Positions 37,279-45,502 of a DNA stretch of 64,000 nt are shown here, one piece after another. Both the position numbers and the translations under genes were made by a program. Location: assembly GCA_947601495.1 (NCBI GenBank), contig CANQGE010000005.1, positions 1 through 64,000 of the forward strand, given 5' to 3'. The stretch comes from an uncultured Clostridia bacterium (GTDB lineage: Bacteria > Bacillota > Clostridia > TANB77 > CAG-508). The notes beneath the pieces are model-generated. The model saw only the letters and a program-made list of their open reading frames with translations, was not told where the DNA came from and did not search any database. How positions within the stretch are numbered: the first letter of the stretch is position 1; the number at the start of each line of letters is the position of its first letter.

Positions 37279-38613
37279 TTAATTTTTAGGAAGTTTTACT
37301 GTAAAAATAGTTCCTTTCGGTGTATTATGGCTAGCTTTTATTGTTCCACCATGTGCTGTAACTATTACATTTGCTATTGAAAGTCCAAGTCCAGTTCCAC
37401 CACTTTCTCTGCTTCTAGCTCTATCTTCTCTATAAAATCTTTCAAATATACGTTTTAAACCTTCTTCGCTAACTCCTATTCCAGTATCTTTAACTTCAAT
37501 TATGCATTTGTTGTCTTTATTATAAGTTTTTATTTCTATTTTATCTTTTTCTTCTGTATATTTAATTGCATTATCTAATAAAATAATCATTAATTGATAA
37601 ATTTTATTAGCATCAACATTAATATCCATTTTGTAGTTTAAATCTAATGTAATCTCTTTTTCCTGCATTTCTGCAATTTCTTTGTATGGAGTTATAATTT
37701 CCTTTATATATTCATCTATATTAATATTTTCTTTTTGTAAATTAGTTTTACTAGAATCTGCTCTTGAAAGAATAAGTAAGTCTTGAACAAGCTTTGATAG
37801 TCGTTTTGTTTCATTTAAAGTAAGTGCAATTTCCTCTGTTTTATCTATTATTTTTTTATTTGGTTCTTGAAGTAGTAACTCTTGTTTTGCTTGAATAATT
37901 GTAAGTGGTGTTCTAAGTTCATGTGATACATTTTGAACAAATTCCATCTGTTTTATTAAATTGTCACTAAGTGGCTTTAGGGTTTTTTTAGATAAAAAGT
38001 AACTTGCAAAAATTGAAATAACACATCCCACAGCAACTGCAGTTGCTATAATTTGGAAATATTGACTTACTAAATATTTTTCACTACTAACATTAATCAA
38101 TAATTGAACATATTTATTTGTAGAATCTGGATCTTCATTTAATACAAAACTAATTCCTCTATAATGATATTTTTCATTTATAGTCATTTCATATATTTTG
38201 TCTAAATTCTTGGAATCGAATTTTACTTCATTACTATATTCTGAAAGTCTTCCTAAGTCTGTATTTGTTATTTTTTCATCTGAATCTCTCAAAATAACTA
38301 TAATATTAGGATTTAGCCTTTGTTTAATTCGTGATGAATTTATATTGCTATTATCATTTGGAAAAATAGAAGCAATATCTTTTGGTATTATCATTCTATT
38401 AAATATGTCGTTAAGTGAAAATTCTTCTATTTCTTCTAGCTCTAAAATTCTTATTTTACTTTCATATAATTCTTTATCAACACTACTATAAACATTGTTT
38501 TTAACCATAAAGAAAATAAACATTCCAAAAATAACAAGTATAAATATAAAAACAAAAATATTATAAATTGTATGTTTAATAAGTTTTAATTTTAATTCTT
38601 CTTTTTCTTCCAT
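37279..38613 (-). CDS. Sensor histidine kinase
   Basis: 444 residues: membrane helices at about 14-35 and 185-207 around an extracytoplasmic sensor, then the phosphoacceptor FVQNVSHELRTPLTIIQ and an ATPase domain with ILLDNAIKYT, DTGIGVSEEGL and GTGLGLSIANVIV. No HAMP is obvious. It begins five bases after the response regulator gene, so the two form an operon. No clear ribosome binding site is seen. The adjacent polysaccharide genes could be targets, but that is only a guess from position. Confidence 0.93.
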   Translation of the reverse strand: MEEKEELKLKLIKHTIYNIFVFIFILVIFGMFIFFMVKNNVYSSVDKELYESKIRILELEEIEEFSLNDIFNRMIIPKDIASIFPNDNSNINSSRIKQRLNPNIIVILRDSDEKITNTDLGRLSEYSNEVKFDSKNLDKIYEMTINEKYHYRGISFVLNEDPDSTNKYVQLLINVSSEKYLVSQYFQIIATAVAVGCVISIFASYFLSKKTLKPLSDNLIKQMEFVQNVSHELRTPLTIIQAKQELLLQEPNKKIIDKTEEIALTLNETKRLSKLVQDLLILSRADSSKTNLQKENINIDEYIKEIITPYKEIAEMQEKEITLDLNYKMDINVDANKIYQLMIILLDNAIKYTEEKDKIEIKTYNKDNKCIIEVKDTGIGVSEEGLKRIFERFYREDRARSRESGGTGLGLSIANVIVTAHGGTIKASHNTPKGTIFTVKLPKN

Positions 38614-38617
38614 TTTT

Positions 38618-39286
38618 TTACTCGGACCAAATATATCCTACTCCTCTAATAGTTTTAAAATATTTATCATATCCAACTTTTTTTAGTTCTTTTCTTAAAC
38701 CACTTGCATATACTTCAATTACATTTGCAGTTGTTTCACTATTAAAACCCCAAATTTTATCAAAAATTTGCTCTTTGGTAATAATAGTGTTTTTTGAATT
38801 TATCAAATATTCAAGCATATCAAACTGCTTTCCTTGAAGAAGTATTTCCTTTTTATTTACCGACATTTTTCTATTATTTAAATCTAAAATTAAATCTTTA
38901 AATTGTATTTTATTTTCCGAATAATTTCCTTGAGCTCTTCTAATTAGAGCTTCTAGCCTTACCAACAACTCTTCTCTATTAAATGGTTTTACTAAATAAT
39001 CATCTGCACCGCTTCTAAATCCTTTAACTTTATCTGATATTGTATCTTTAGCAGTTAAAATAAGCACAGGTGTGTAAATTTTATTGTTTCTTAAAACATT
39101 TAAAAACTCATAACCATCCATAACCGGCATCATTATATCTAAAATTATTGCATCATATATTTCTTGTTTTGCATAAAGAATTCCCTCTTCTCCATCAAAA
39201 GCATGATCCACATCATATTTTTCTCTTATGCATTGCTCAACGGTTTTGGCTAATATTTTATCATCTTCAACAATTAAAACTTTCAT
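38618..39286 (-). CDS. Response regulator, OmpR family
   Basis: 222 residues. The receiver has EDD at residues 7-9, phospho-acceptor D50 in AIILDIMMP and Lys in YLVKPFNREELL; the winged-helix effector carries LLQGKQFDMLEYLI, ETTANVIEVYASGLRKEL and IRGVGYIW. AAGGAGA precedes the ATG. Forms a two-component system with the kinase immediately downstream. Confidence 0.95.
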   Translation of the reverse strand: MKVLIVEDDKILAKTVEQCIREKYDVDHAFDGEEGILYAKQEIYDAIILDIMMPVMDGYEFLNVLRNNKIYTPVLILTAKDTISDKVKGFRSGADDYLVKPFNREELLVRLEALIRRAQGNYSENKIQFKDLILDLNNRKMSVNKKEILLQGKQFDMLEYLINSKNTIITKEQIFDKIWGFNSETTANVIEVYASGLRKELKKVGYDKYFKTIRGVGYIWSE

Positions 39287-39361
39287 ATTATCTCCTTTAT
39301 AGGATTATTTTATATTTAAAAACTTAAATTAAGATTAAACTTTTATTCATTATATCAAAAA

Positions 39362-39396
39362 TTATAAAAAAGTCACTAAATTTAATTTTAGTGACT
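39362..39396 (-). terminator. mgtE terminator
   Basis: AGTCACTAAA and its complement around a 6-base loop, followed on the minus strand by a run of six T, eleven bases after the mgtE stop codon. Confidence 0.88.
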
Positions 39397-39406
39397 CTCT
39401 ACAATT

Positions 39407-40753
39407 TTATATTTTAAATATTATTGTTGCTATATTGAAAAATGCAAATACAGATAGTGTATCTACTATTGTTGTAATTAATGGGGCAGCCATTATTGCT
39501 GGGTCTAATTTTAATTTCTTTGCTAAAATTGGTAGTATACATCCTAAAAGTTTTGCCATAATTACTGTGCAAATTAAAGTAAGTCCTATTGCAATAGCTA
39601 TTTTTAAATTTTGATATTGAATCATTATTCTAATTCCATTTGCAAATGCAAGAACAATACCTACTAAAATTGCAACTCTAAATTCTTTCCACATAACTTT
39701 TAAAATATCTTTTGGAGAAATTTCGTCCATTGCCAAACCTCTTATTATAAGAGTTGAGCTTTGTGATCCACAGTTTCCTCCAGTATCCATTATCATTGGA
39801 ATGAATGCTACTAGTAGTGGCAGAGTAGAAATTGCTGCCTCGTAATTTTCTATAACAGCTCCTGTTAGCATTGCGGAAAGCATTAAAACTAAAAGCCATA
39901 TTATTCTGTTTTTTGCATGTTTGAATACACTAGTTTTAAAATATGTATCTTCTGCCGGTGTAATAGCAGCCATTTTTTCGAAGTCTTCTAAAGTTTCTTC
40001 TTGAATTACATCAATAGCATCATCTATTGTTATTATTCCAACTAATCTATCTTCCTTATCTACTACTGGAAGTGCTACACAATCGTACTTGTCAAACATT
40101 TTGGTAACTTCTTCTTGGTCTTCTAAAGTTCCAACTTTAACAACATTAGAATCCATTATATCTTTTATTAACTGGTCTCTTTCTGCTATTAAAAGGTCTT
40201 TAATATCTACAACACCTAATAATTTTCTATCTATTGTTAAAACATAGCAATTATATACAGTTTCTTTCTTTAAAGCCTTTCTCTTTATGTAATCAAAAGC
40301 AACTTCAACTGTCATGTTTTCTTTTAAGTCTATAAATTCTGTTGTCATAAGGGTTCCAGCTGTGTCGTCTGGATATTTTAAAAGTTCATTTATAATTTTT
40401 CTGTTCTCTGGTTTTGTATTTGTTAAAATACGCTTTACAACATTTGAAGGCATTTCTTCAATTAAATCAACTGCATCATCCATATATATTTCATTCATAA
40501 CATTTTTTATTTCAGTATCTGTTAAGCAGTTAATTAATTTTTCTTGGCTTTCTGCATCTAATGCTACAAAAACTTCTGCTGCCTTTGTTTTTGATAGCAA
40601 TCTATAAATCATTATAACTTTGTCTTCGTCAACATTTTCTAGAATACTCGGGAAATCGGCACTATTTATATTCTCTAAAAATTCACGTAAATCTTTTATT
40701 TTTCTATTAGAAATTAAATTTGTTAGTTCTTCAATAGTTTTTTCCAAATCCAT
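39407..40753 (-). CDS. mgtE: Magnesium transporter MgtE
   Basis: 448 residues in the MgtE order: helical N domain (about 20-130), a CBS pair (TVEVAFDYIKRKALKKETV; YDCVALPVVDKEDRLVGII) and five membrane helices from about residue 285, with the pore-lining PLLVAFIPMIMDTGGNCGSQ segment containing the conserved Asp-Thr-Gly-Gly-Asn. It conducts Mg2+ and is gated by Mg2+ binding to the N and CBS domains. AGGAGGGG precedes the ATG. Only 96 bases separate it from guaA, so readthrough from guaA is possible. Confidence 0.96.
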   Translation of the reverse strand: MDLEKTIEELTNLISNRKIKDLREFLENINSADFPSILENVDEDKVIMIYRLLSKTKAAEVFVALDAESQEKLINCLTDTEIKNVMNEIYMDDAVDLIEEMPSNVVKRILTNTKPENRKIINELLKYPDDTAGTLMTTEFIDLKENMTVEVAFDYIKRKALKKETVYNCYVLTIDRKLLGVVDIKDLLIAERDQLIKDIMDSNVVKVGTLEDQEEVTKMFDKYDCVALPVVDKEDRLVGIITIDDAIDVIQEETLEDFEKMAAITPAEDTYFKTSVFKHAKNRIIWLLVLMLSAMLTGAVIENYEAAISTLPLLVAFIPMIMDTGGNCGSQSSTLIIRGLAMDEISPKDILKVMWKEFRVAILVGIVLAFANGIRIMIQYQNLKIAIAIGLTLICTVIMAKLLGCILPILAKKLKLDPAIMAAPLITTIVDTLSVFAFFNIATIIFKI

Positions 40754-40849
40754 TATAATCCCCTCCTATTCTACTTTATGTAAATTCTCCCAAACATCAT
40801 CATTATAACTCTTTGATTTAAAAAAGTCAATGAATATGCGGAATTTCCT

Positions 40850-42703
40850 TTATTGCCATTCGCAAGTTGCTGGAGGCTTACTTGTTACGTCATATATTAT
40901 GTATTCTATTTTATCACCATATTTTTCTGTAATTTCATTTACAGTTTTTTCTAGCATTTCTTTTGAAACTTCTTTTCCAATTTCTCCAGGTCTTCCTGTC
41001 ATGAAGTCGTTTGTAACAAAAGTTCTTATTGCAACTGAATATTTCTTACTAACACCTATTGGAATTAATACTGCAAAAGTTTGATTTACTTTAGCTTTTT
41101 CTAAATTTGTTGTAACTATTTTATCTAACTCACGAAGTAAATCTACACATTCATCACATATTCTCATATCAAAACATTTTGGGGATTCTGTAAATTCTGT
41201 TTTGTTTAATATGTATCCAACTCTATTTATAGTGTTTATTGTATCTGTAATTTCTTTTGCTTTAGTTGTAACTTCTTTCCAATTGAAATTTAATCCGTTT
41301 CCTGCCATTAGGCATAAATTTCTATAACTTCTAGCATCTCCTTGAACACCAACTGATTTAATTGGAAGAATGTATCCTTTTTCAGAAGTTCCTTTTAAAA
41401 GTAATTCTAATTTTTCAACTTCTTCTTTTGTAATTATTACTTCTTCTTTTTTATCATGGCAAAGCAATCTAATAGCAAGTCCTGGTCCTGGGAATGGTTG
41501 TCTTGATGCTATAGATTCTTCTAAACCTAGCTTTCTAGCAACTTTTCTAACCTCATCTTTATGCCAATCACTATTTGTTTCTACTATTAAGCCTTTCTTT
41601 CTTGCTTCTCTTACTATTTCAACATCATTGTGATGTGTTTTTATTTTATGTGCAAATCCGCTTATATCTGGATTTCCGCTTTCAATTAAATCTGGCCTTA
41701 AAGTACCTTGTGCTATAAATGTGTTTTTAGGGTCTAGTCCTAATCTTTCTATTACATTATTTGCTATTCTAATGAATATTTCACCAATAATTTGTCTCTT
41801 TGTTTCTGGGTCAACAGTGTCTACTAATGGTCCAATCTTTTTTCCATTTACTTCAACAACTGTATTGAAGAAGTAGTCCTTTGCATTTTCTCTAATTAAA
41901 TTTTTAAGTCCAAGTTGTTTTAAGTTTTCACAAATAACATCACTTTCATTTTTTCTCATAAAACCTGAATCTATATGTATTGCGTAAATATTATCTGGAT
42001 TTAGTGCTTTTACAAGCAATGCTGCAGTAACTGCAGAATCAACTCCACCACTTACTAAAACAACTATTTTATTATCTTTAACTTTTTCTTGTATCATTTT
42101 TATGGAAGTTTGAATTCTATCTTCTAATGCATAAAATTCTTTATATCCAGCAACTTTTCTTATGAAGTTTTCTAACATTTTCATTCCTTCTTCAGTTAAA
42201 TCAACTTCTGGATGGAATTGAACTCCATACATTCTTCTTTCCACATTACCAATACCAGCTATTGCCTCACCAGATTTTGCAATTACTTCAAAGCCATTTG
42301 GGCAAACTTTTACTGTATCTCCATGACTCATAAGGACTTGTTGAGTTTCAGCTAATCCTTCAAAAATTGGAACTTTAGTATTTATTGTTATTTCATTTTG
42401 TCCATATTCTTTTTTCACATTGCTATCTACTATTCCACCAAAATAATCAGACATAAGTTGCATTCCATAACAAATTCCTAAAACTGGTATTCCAAGCTCA
42501 AAGATGTTTTTGTCAAATTTTAATCTTTGTCCGTCTGCAACATTATTTGGTCCACCTGATAAAATAACAGACCCATAGTCTTTTAAGTCTTCACTTTTTA
42601 CATTAATAGGAAATATATCGGATTTTACTCCTAATTCTCTAACTCTCCTATCAATAACTTTAGTATACTGGCCACCACAATCCAATATTGCTAATTTTTC
42701 CAT
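40850..42703 (-). CDS. guaA: GMP synthase (glutamine-hydrolysing), long form
   Basis: 617 residues, longer than the usual bacterial 510-525. The glutaminase domain (1 to about 195) has VLGICYGMQLM with the catalytic Cys and YGVQFHPEVD with the His; the ATP pyrophosphatase domain starts at VVLVSGGVDSAVTAALL. The C terminus reads KPPATCEWQ. The extra length falls in the C-terminal dimerisation half, like the long GMP synthases of eukaryotes and some bacteria. It converts XMP to GMP. AGGAAG precedes the ATG. I see no purine riboswitch upstream. Confidence 0.96.
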   Translation of the reverse strand: MEKLAILDCGGQYTKVIDRRVRELGVKSDIFPINVKSEDLKDYGSVILSGGPNNVADGQRLKFDKNIFELGIPVLGICYGMQLMSDYFGGIVDSNVKKEYGQNEITINTKVPIFEGLAETQQVLMSHGDTVKVCPNGFEVIAKSGEAIAGIGNVERRMYGVQFHPEVDLTEEGMKMLENFIRKVAGYKEFYALEDRIQTSIKMIQEKVKDNKIVVLVSGGVDSAVTAALLVKALNPDNIYAIHIDSGFMRKNESDVICENLKQLGLKNLIRENAKDYFFNTVVEVNGKKIGPLVDTVDPETKRQIIGEIFIRIANNVIERLGLDPKNTFIAQGTLRPDLIESGNPDISGFAHKIKTHHNDVEIVREARKKGLIVETNSDWHKDEVRKVARKLGLEESIASRQPFPGPGLAIRLLCHDKKEEVIITKEEVEKLELLLKGTSEKGYILPIKSVGVQGDARSYRNLCLMAGNGLNFNWKEVTTKAKEITDTINTINRVGYILNKTEFTESPKCFDMRICDECVDLLRELDKIVTTNLEKAKVNQTFAVLIPIGVSKKYSVAIRTFVTNDFMTGRPGEIGKEVSKEMLEKTVNEITEKYGDKIEYIIYDVTSKPPATCEWQ

Positions 42704-42964
42704 AAATTTCTTCCTTTCTTTAATTATATTTTAATTACAAAAAATGCTTAATTTTTTATTTTGATTTTAAAAGTTGATTGATATTTTTATTATACACTTT
42801 TCAAACTAACTTATTTGAAGCCTAACTAATGTAACAAGTATATAATAAAATAAAGCTAAAATCAATATTTTTAAAATTTTGTTTTAGCTTAAAATTGAAA
42901 TTTTATTTTATCTTAAAATTTTGTTTTAACAAAGTTTAAACATTAAGCAAATTCTAAATATTTA
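42704..42964. other. Intergenic AT-rich stretch upstream of guaA
   Basis: No gene is visible. It holds a small hairpin (AAGCTAAAA at 42853-42861 and its complement at 42882-42890) and two or three similar low-complexity copies of an AAAATTTTGTTTTA motif. Confidence 0.5.
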
Positions 42965-42998
42965 AAAAGAAAGCCGGCAGGTTTTTACACCTGCCAGC
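42965..42998 (-). terminator. Terminator of the GC-rich gene
   Basis: On the minus strand GCTGGCAGG, an 8-base loop and CCTGCCGGC are followed by TTTCTTTTT, about 20 bases after the stop at 43019. The stem is far more GC-rich than other terminators here. Confidence 0.9.
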
Positions 42999-43018
42999 TC
43001 CTTGAGACAAACTCGTTG

Positions 43019-43483
43019 TTAAATCGCCTTGTACAGTTTATTGAAAACCATACCACTGACGACCCACTTGTCTGTCTCGTCCGGCACTCCGTTGCTATTT
43101 GCGTACACGATGAAGTCGCCTGCGGCATGCGGCACTCCCTTGCGGTTCGCCGTGAGCACATCACCGTTCTTGGTCTTGACTTGCACCTCACCTTCGACCA
43201 TTTCCGCGAAGACGGTTTTCTCATCAGGGTGAATGATCGCCCTAACTTTGAAAATGTCGTCGGGAAGATTTTCTTCGGTGATGAGTGTTCCATCAAGGAA
43301 GCAGAACTCGGTGATGAGCTCTTCCATGGTGATAGGCCACTCCTCTTCAACCGTGCCAACGATCCTAATGCACTTCTCCGCGGTGGAGAACTCAGTAGTA
43401 TCGTAGACAAAGTTGTACAGATGGGTCCCATCCGGAACCTTCTCTGCTAGCATCCTGTAGCTTCTTCTGCGATATTGTCTCAT
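43019..43483 (-). CDS. Hypothetical protein in a GC-rich island, probably acquired
   Basis: 154 residues, no signal peptide or membrane helix. It begins MRQYRRRSYRMLAEKVPDGT, has a central ENLPDDIFKVRAIIHPDEK and ends AAGDFIVYANSNGVPDETD then WVVSGMVFNKLYKAI. The AGDFIVY turn followed by a W-V-x(5)-F-x(3)-Y helix recalls proteins of the PGDYG type, but I cannot assign it firmly. Base composition is strikingly different: the 60 bases from 43081 contain 37 G or C, while flanking DNA is mostly below 30 per cent, and codons end in G or C. It has its own promoter and terminator. AAAGGA precedes the ATG. Confidence 0.75.
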   Translation of the reverse strand: MRQYRRRSYRMLAEKVPDGTHLYNFVYDTTEFSTAEKCIRIVGTVEEEWPITMEELITEFCFLDGTLITEENLPDDIFKVRAIIHPDEKTVFAEMVEGEVQVKTKNGDVLTANRKGVPHAAGDFIVYANSNGVPDETDKWVVSGMVFNKLYKAI

Positions 43484-43565
43484 AGTGCCGTCCTTTCCGC
43501 CCTTTCGGACTTGACAATCTCAGCGATTGCCCATTTTCGCTTATTCGCTACCAGTTGCCTCTAGC

Positions 43566-43594
43566 ATTATAGCACCTTTTTCCTATAAAATCAA
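43566..43594 (-). promoter_or_regulatory. Strong promoter of the GC-rich gene
   Basis: On the minus strand TTGATT (43594-43589), a 17-base spacer and a perfect TATAAT (43571-43566). The leader to the ATG at 43483 is about 75 bases and GC-rich. Confidence 0.8.
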
Positions 43595-43659
43595 CGTTTT
43601 TTGATGTTTTATTTAAATTTATTATTAATAGCTTATAATGCCTTTTTTTAATGAAGTTC

Positions 43660-43689
43660 TTGATTTTTTATTTATTATTAATATATAAT
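43660..43689 (+). promoter_or_regulatory. Promoter of the phase-variable acyltransferase
   Basis: TTGATT at 43660-43665, an 18-base spacer and TATAAT at 43684-43689, about 30 bases before the ATG at 43721. An AAGGAGGAG ribosome binding site follows. The ATACA repeat lies inside the coding region, not the promoter, so it would act on translation frame. Confidence 0.75.
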
Positions 43690-43720
43690 CTATTCGCAAA
43701 ACAAAAAAGGAGGAGTTGAA

Positions 43721-44899
43721 ATGGATGAAATAGTTTCTTCTGATAAGAAGGATACATACAATACAATACAATACAATACAATACAATACAATACAATACA
43801 ATACAATACAATACAGAACAAGACAAAACAAAATGAAATACGAGAATCAAATTTTGAATTATTAAGAATTTTTTGTATGATATTAATAGTGATGTTTCAT
43901 TATGCATCATATAGCGGTTTTAATTTTTCAAATGATATCACTCTCAATAAATTAATAATTTTATTTCTCTCACTTGGTGGAAAGATAGGAGTCAATGTAT
44001 TTGTTTTAATTACAGGATATTTTATGGGAGATAAGGAATTTAAAATAAAAAAAGTTATTAACCTTGTATTACAAGTTTTTACATATACATTTATATTTTT
44101 GATAATTAATATTTGCTTTAGTAAAGTGAGTTTAACACAAGTAATTAAATCCTTATTACCAGTAACATATTCTCATTATTGGTTTATAACTACATATATT
44201 GTTTTATATTTATTATCGCCATATATAAATATATTTATAAAAAATGCAAGTAGAAAAGAATTAAGAAATTTAATTATAATACTAGTAACAATAGAAAGTA
44301 TAATAAAAACCTTTTTAGCTTCAGAGATTGATGGTTCAGAATTAATATGGTTTATAACATTATATTTAATAGGTACATATATAAAGAAATACTATAAAAA
44401 ACAAACATATTCCATAAAAATAGATTTTTTAGGATTCTTTTCAACTTATATTATAATTATGATATCTGCAATTGTATTAGATAAATTGTGTGCAAAAATA
44501 ACTTTATTCGAAGGAAGACAGTTGTTTTTTGCACAAATGACTTCAACTATTGCATTAGCAAATTCTATATTTATGTTTTTGCTATTTAAAAATATAAATA
44601 TAGGAAAAAATAAAATTATTAATACAATAGCAAGTACAGTATTGGGAATATATATAATACATGAGAATAATTTTATGAGAGATATTATTTGGAAAAATAT
44701 TTTTAAAGGAGGAGAATATCAAAACTCTCCGTGGTTAATAATAAATGCAATAATAGCAATTATGTCTGTATTTATAATTTCATCCTTAATAGAATGGACA
44801 AGACAAAAAACATTGGTTCCAATTCAGAATAAATTTGTAGATAATGTTATAGAAAAAGTAAATAAATTTAAAAGTAGAAAATCAAGTGGAAACACTTAG
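43721..44899 (+). CDS. Membrane acyltransferase (acyltransferase 3 family), phase-variable
   Basis: 392 residues. After a repeat-encoded N terminus (YNTIQ units) the family begins at RESNFELLRIFCMILIVMFH, with the conserved Arg and His of acyltransferase 3 proteins, and continues through about ten membrane helices (GVNVFVLITGYFMG, SHYWFITTYIVLYLLSPYI). Such enzymes O-acetylate surface polysaccharides or peptidoglycan. The gene is in the ON frame here. Changing the copy number of ATACA by one or two would move into frames that stop almost at once (TGA at 43834 or TAA at 43863). AAGGAGGAG fixes the start. It differs in strand from its chromosomal neighbours. Confidence 0.9.
   Translation: MDEIVSSDKKDTYNTIQYNTIQYNTIQYNTIQNKTKQNEIRESNFELLRIFCMILIVMFHYASYSGFNFSNDITLNKLIILFLSLGGKIGVNVFVLITGYFMGDKEFKIKKVINLVLQVFTYTFIFLIINICFSKVSLTQVIKSLLPVTYSHYWFITTYIVLYLLSPYINIFIKNASRKELRNLIIILVTIESIIKTFLASEIDGSELIWFITLYLIGTYIKKYYKKQTYSIKIDFLGFFSTYIIIMISAIVLDKLCAKITLFEGRQLFFAQMTSTIALANSIFMFLLFKNINIGKNKIINTIASTVLGIYIIHENNFMRDIIWKNIFKGGEYQNSPWLIINAIIAIMSVFIISSLIEWTRQKTLVPIQNKFVDNVIEKVNKFKSRKSSGNT
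43756..43815 (+). repeat. Twelve perfect ATACA pentanucleotide repeats
   Basis: Sixty bases of uninterrupted ATACA units, 12 copies, inside the first 35 codons of the acyltransferase gene. Because the unit is five bases, slippage by a number of units not divisible by three changes the reading frame. Confidence 0.98.
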
Positions 44900-44915
44900 C
44901 CACTCTACTTCATCT

Positions 44916-44949
44916 AAAAAACGACACTAAAAAGTGTCGTTTCTTTTTT
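44916..44949 (+). terminator. Acyltransferase terminator
   Basis: AACGACACT, a 4-base loop, AGTGTCGTT and a T-run, about 20 bases after the acyltransferase stop codon. Confidence 0.88.
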
Positions 44950-45190
44950 GGCGATTCCACTTCTCTACGATAGAAAAAAGAGATATACGCTAGTATATCT
45001 CTTCGCTTGGTGGCTTCAAGTGGAATCGCCAAAGGCCGCGCAAGAAAAACAGTCCACTGGACTGTTTTTAGCTCAGTTTCAGCGTTGTTACTACAACGCT
45101 AAAACTGGCTCCTTGCTTTTCGATTCCACTTCTCTACGATAGAAAAAAGAGATATACGCTAGTATATCTCTTCGCTTGGTGGCTTCAAGT
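44950..45190. repeat. Pair of identical 70-bp direct repeats with GC-rich hairpins
   Basis: Copies at 44952-45021 and 45121-45190 are identical over 70 bases, 169 bases apart. Each contains an inner hairpin (AGAGATATAC GCTA GTATATCTCT). The first copy is also bounded by a 13-bp inverted repeat (44950-44962 and 45018-45030). Between the copies are two more hairpins, AACAGTCC/GGACTGTT and a roughly 15-bp stem near 45075-45110. An open frame across this block is a by-product of the structure. The 300 bases that follow to 45500 contain only a small minus-strand gene. It may be a REP-type repeat, a recombination site or the edge of the prophage. Confidence 0.85.
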
Positions 45191-45275
45191 AATTCAATTT
45201 ATACTCTTTTAGCTACCATTAAAGCGTTTCATCTCTTAACTACTATAATTTAATGTAATTTTAATGTAATTTTAA

Positions 45276-45404
45276 TTATCTTTTTATTATTTTCTTTGCC
45301 TTTTTTACTGTTTTATTTATTATATAATAATATTTTTTTCTTTTCAAGCATAAAATTTTTATTTCTTCAGTAGTAAATATTATATTTAATTTATTTTTCT
45401 TCAT
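45276..45404 (-). CDS. Small basic protein, 42 residues
   Basis: ATG at 45404 with a strong AGGGAGG site, stop at 45276. The product (MKKNKLNIIFTTEEIKILCL then a lysine-rich helix) is very basic. It lies downstream of the Dam-type methylase on the same strand, at the left edge of the prophage. No family recognised. Confidence 0.55.
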   Translation of the reverse strand: MKKNKLNIIFTTEEIKILCLKRKKYYYIINKTVKKAKKIIKR

Positions 45405-45502
45405 AATATAATACCTCCCTGAAATATTTTTTTATTTATATAATACCATATTTTTTGCAAAAAAATAACTACCTTAGAATTAACTTAGTTATAGTAACAT
45501 TA

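Noticed and set aside
40754..40849. Magnesium (M-box) riboswitch upstream of mgtE
   Set aside because: Only 96 bases separate mgtE from guaA, too short for an M-box, and no such motif is visible.
42704..42964. Purine riboswitch upstream of guaA
   Set aside because: I looked for the conserved three-way junction loops and found only AT-rich low-complexity DNA.
43016..43450. Long plus-strand frame and another minus-strand frame in the GC-rich island
   Set aside because: GC-rich DNA leaves several frames open. Promoter, ribosome binding site and terminator all fit the minus-strand 154-residue frame instead.
43756..43815. CRISPR array
   Set aside because: The repeats are 5-base tandem units without spacers. 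No repeat-spacer pattern or cas genes are seen in the window.
43625..43910. Two minus-strand frames with repeated CIVLY motifs
   Set aside because: They only read the ATACA repeat backwards; the acyltransferase on the plus strand explains the region.
44948..45142. 64-residue open frame in the repeat block
   Set aside because: It is produced by the direct repeats and hairpins and has no ribosome binding site.
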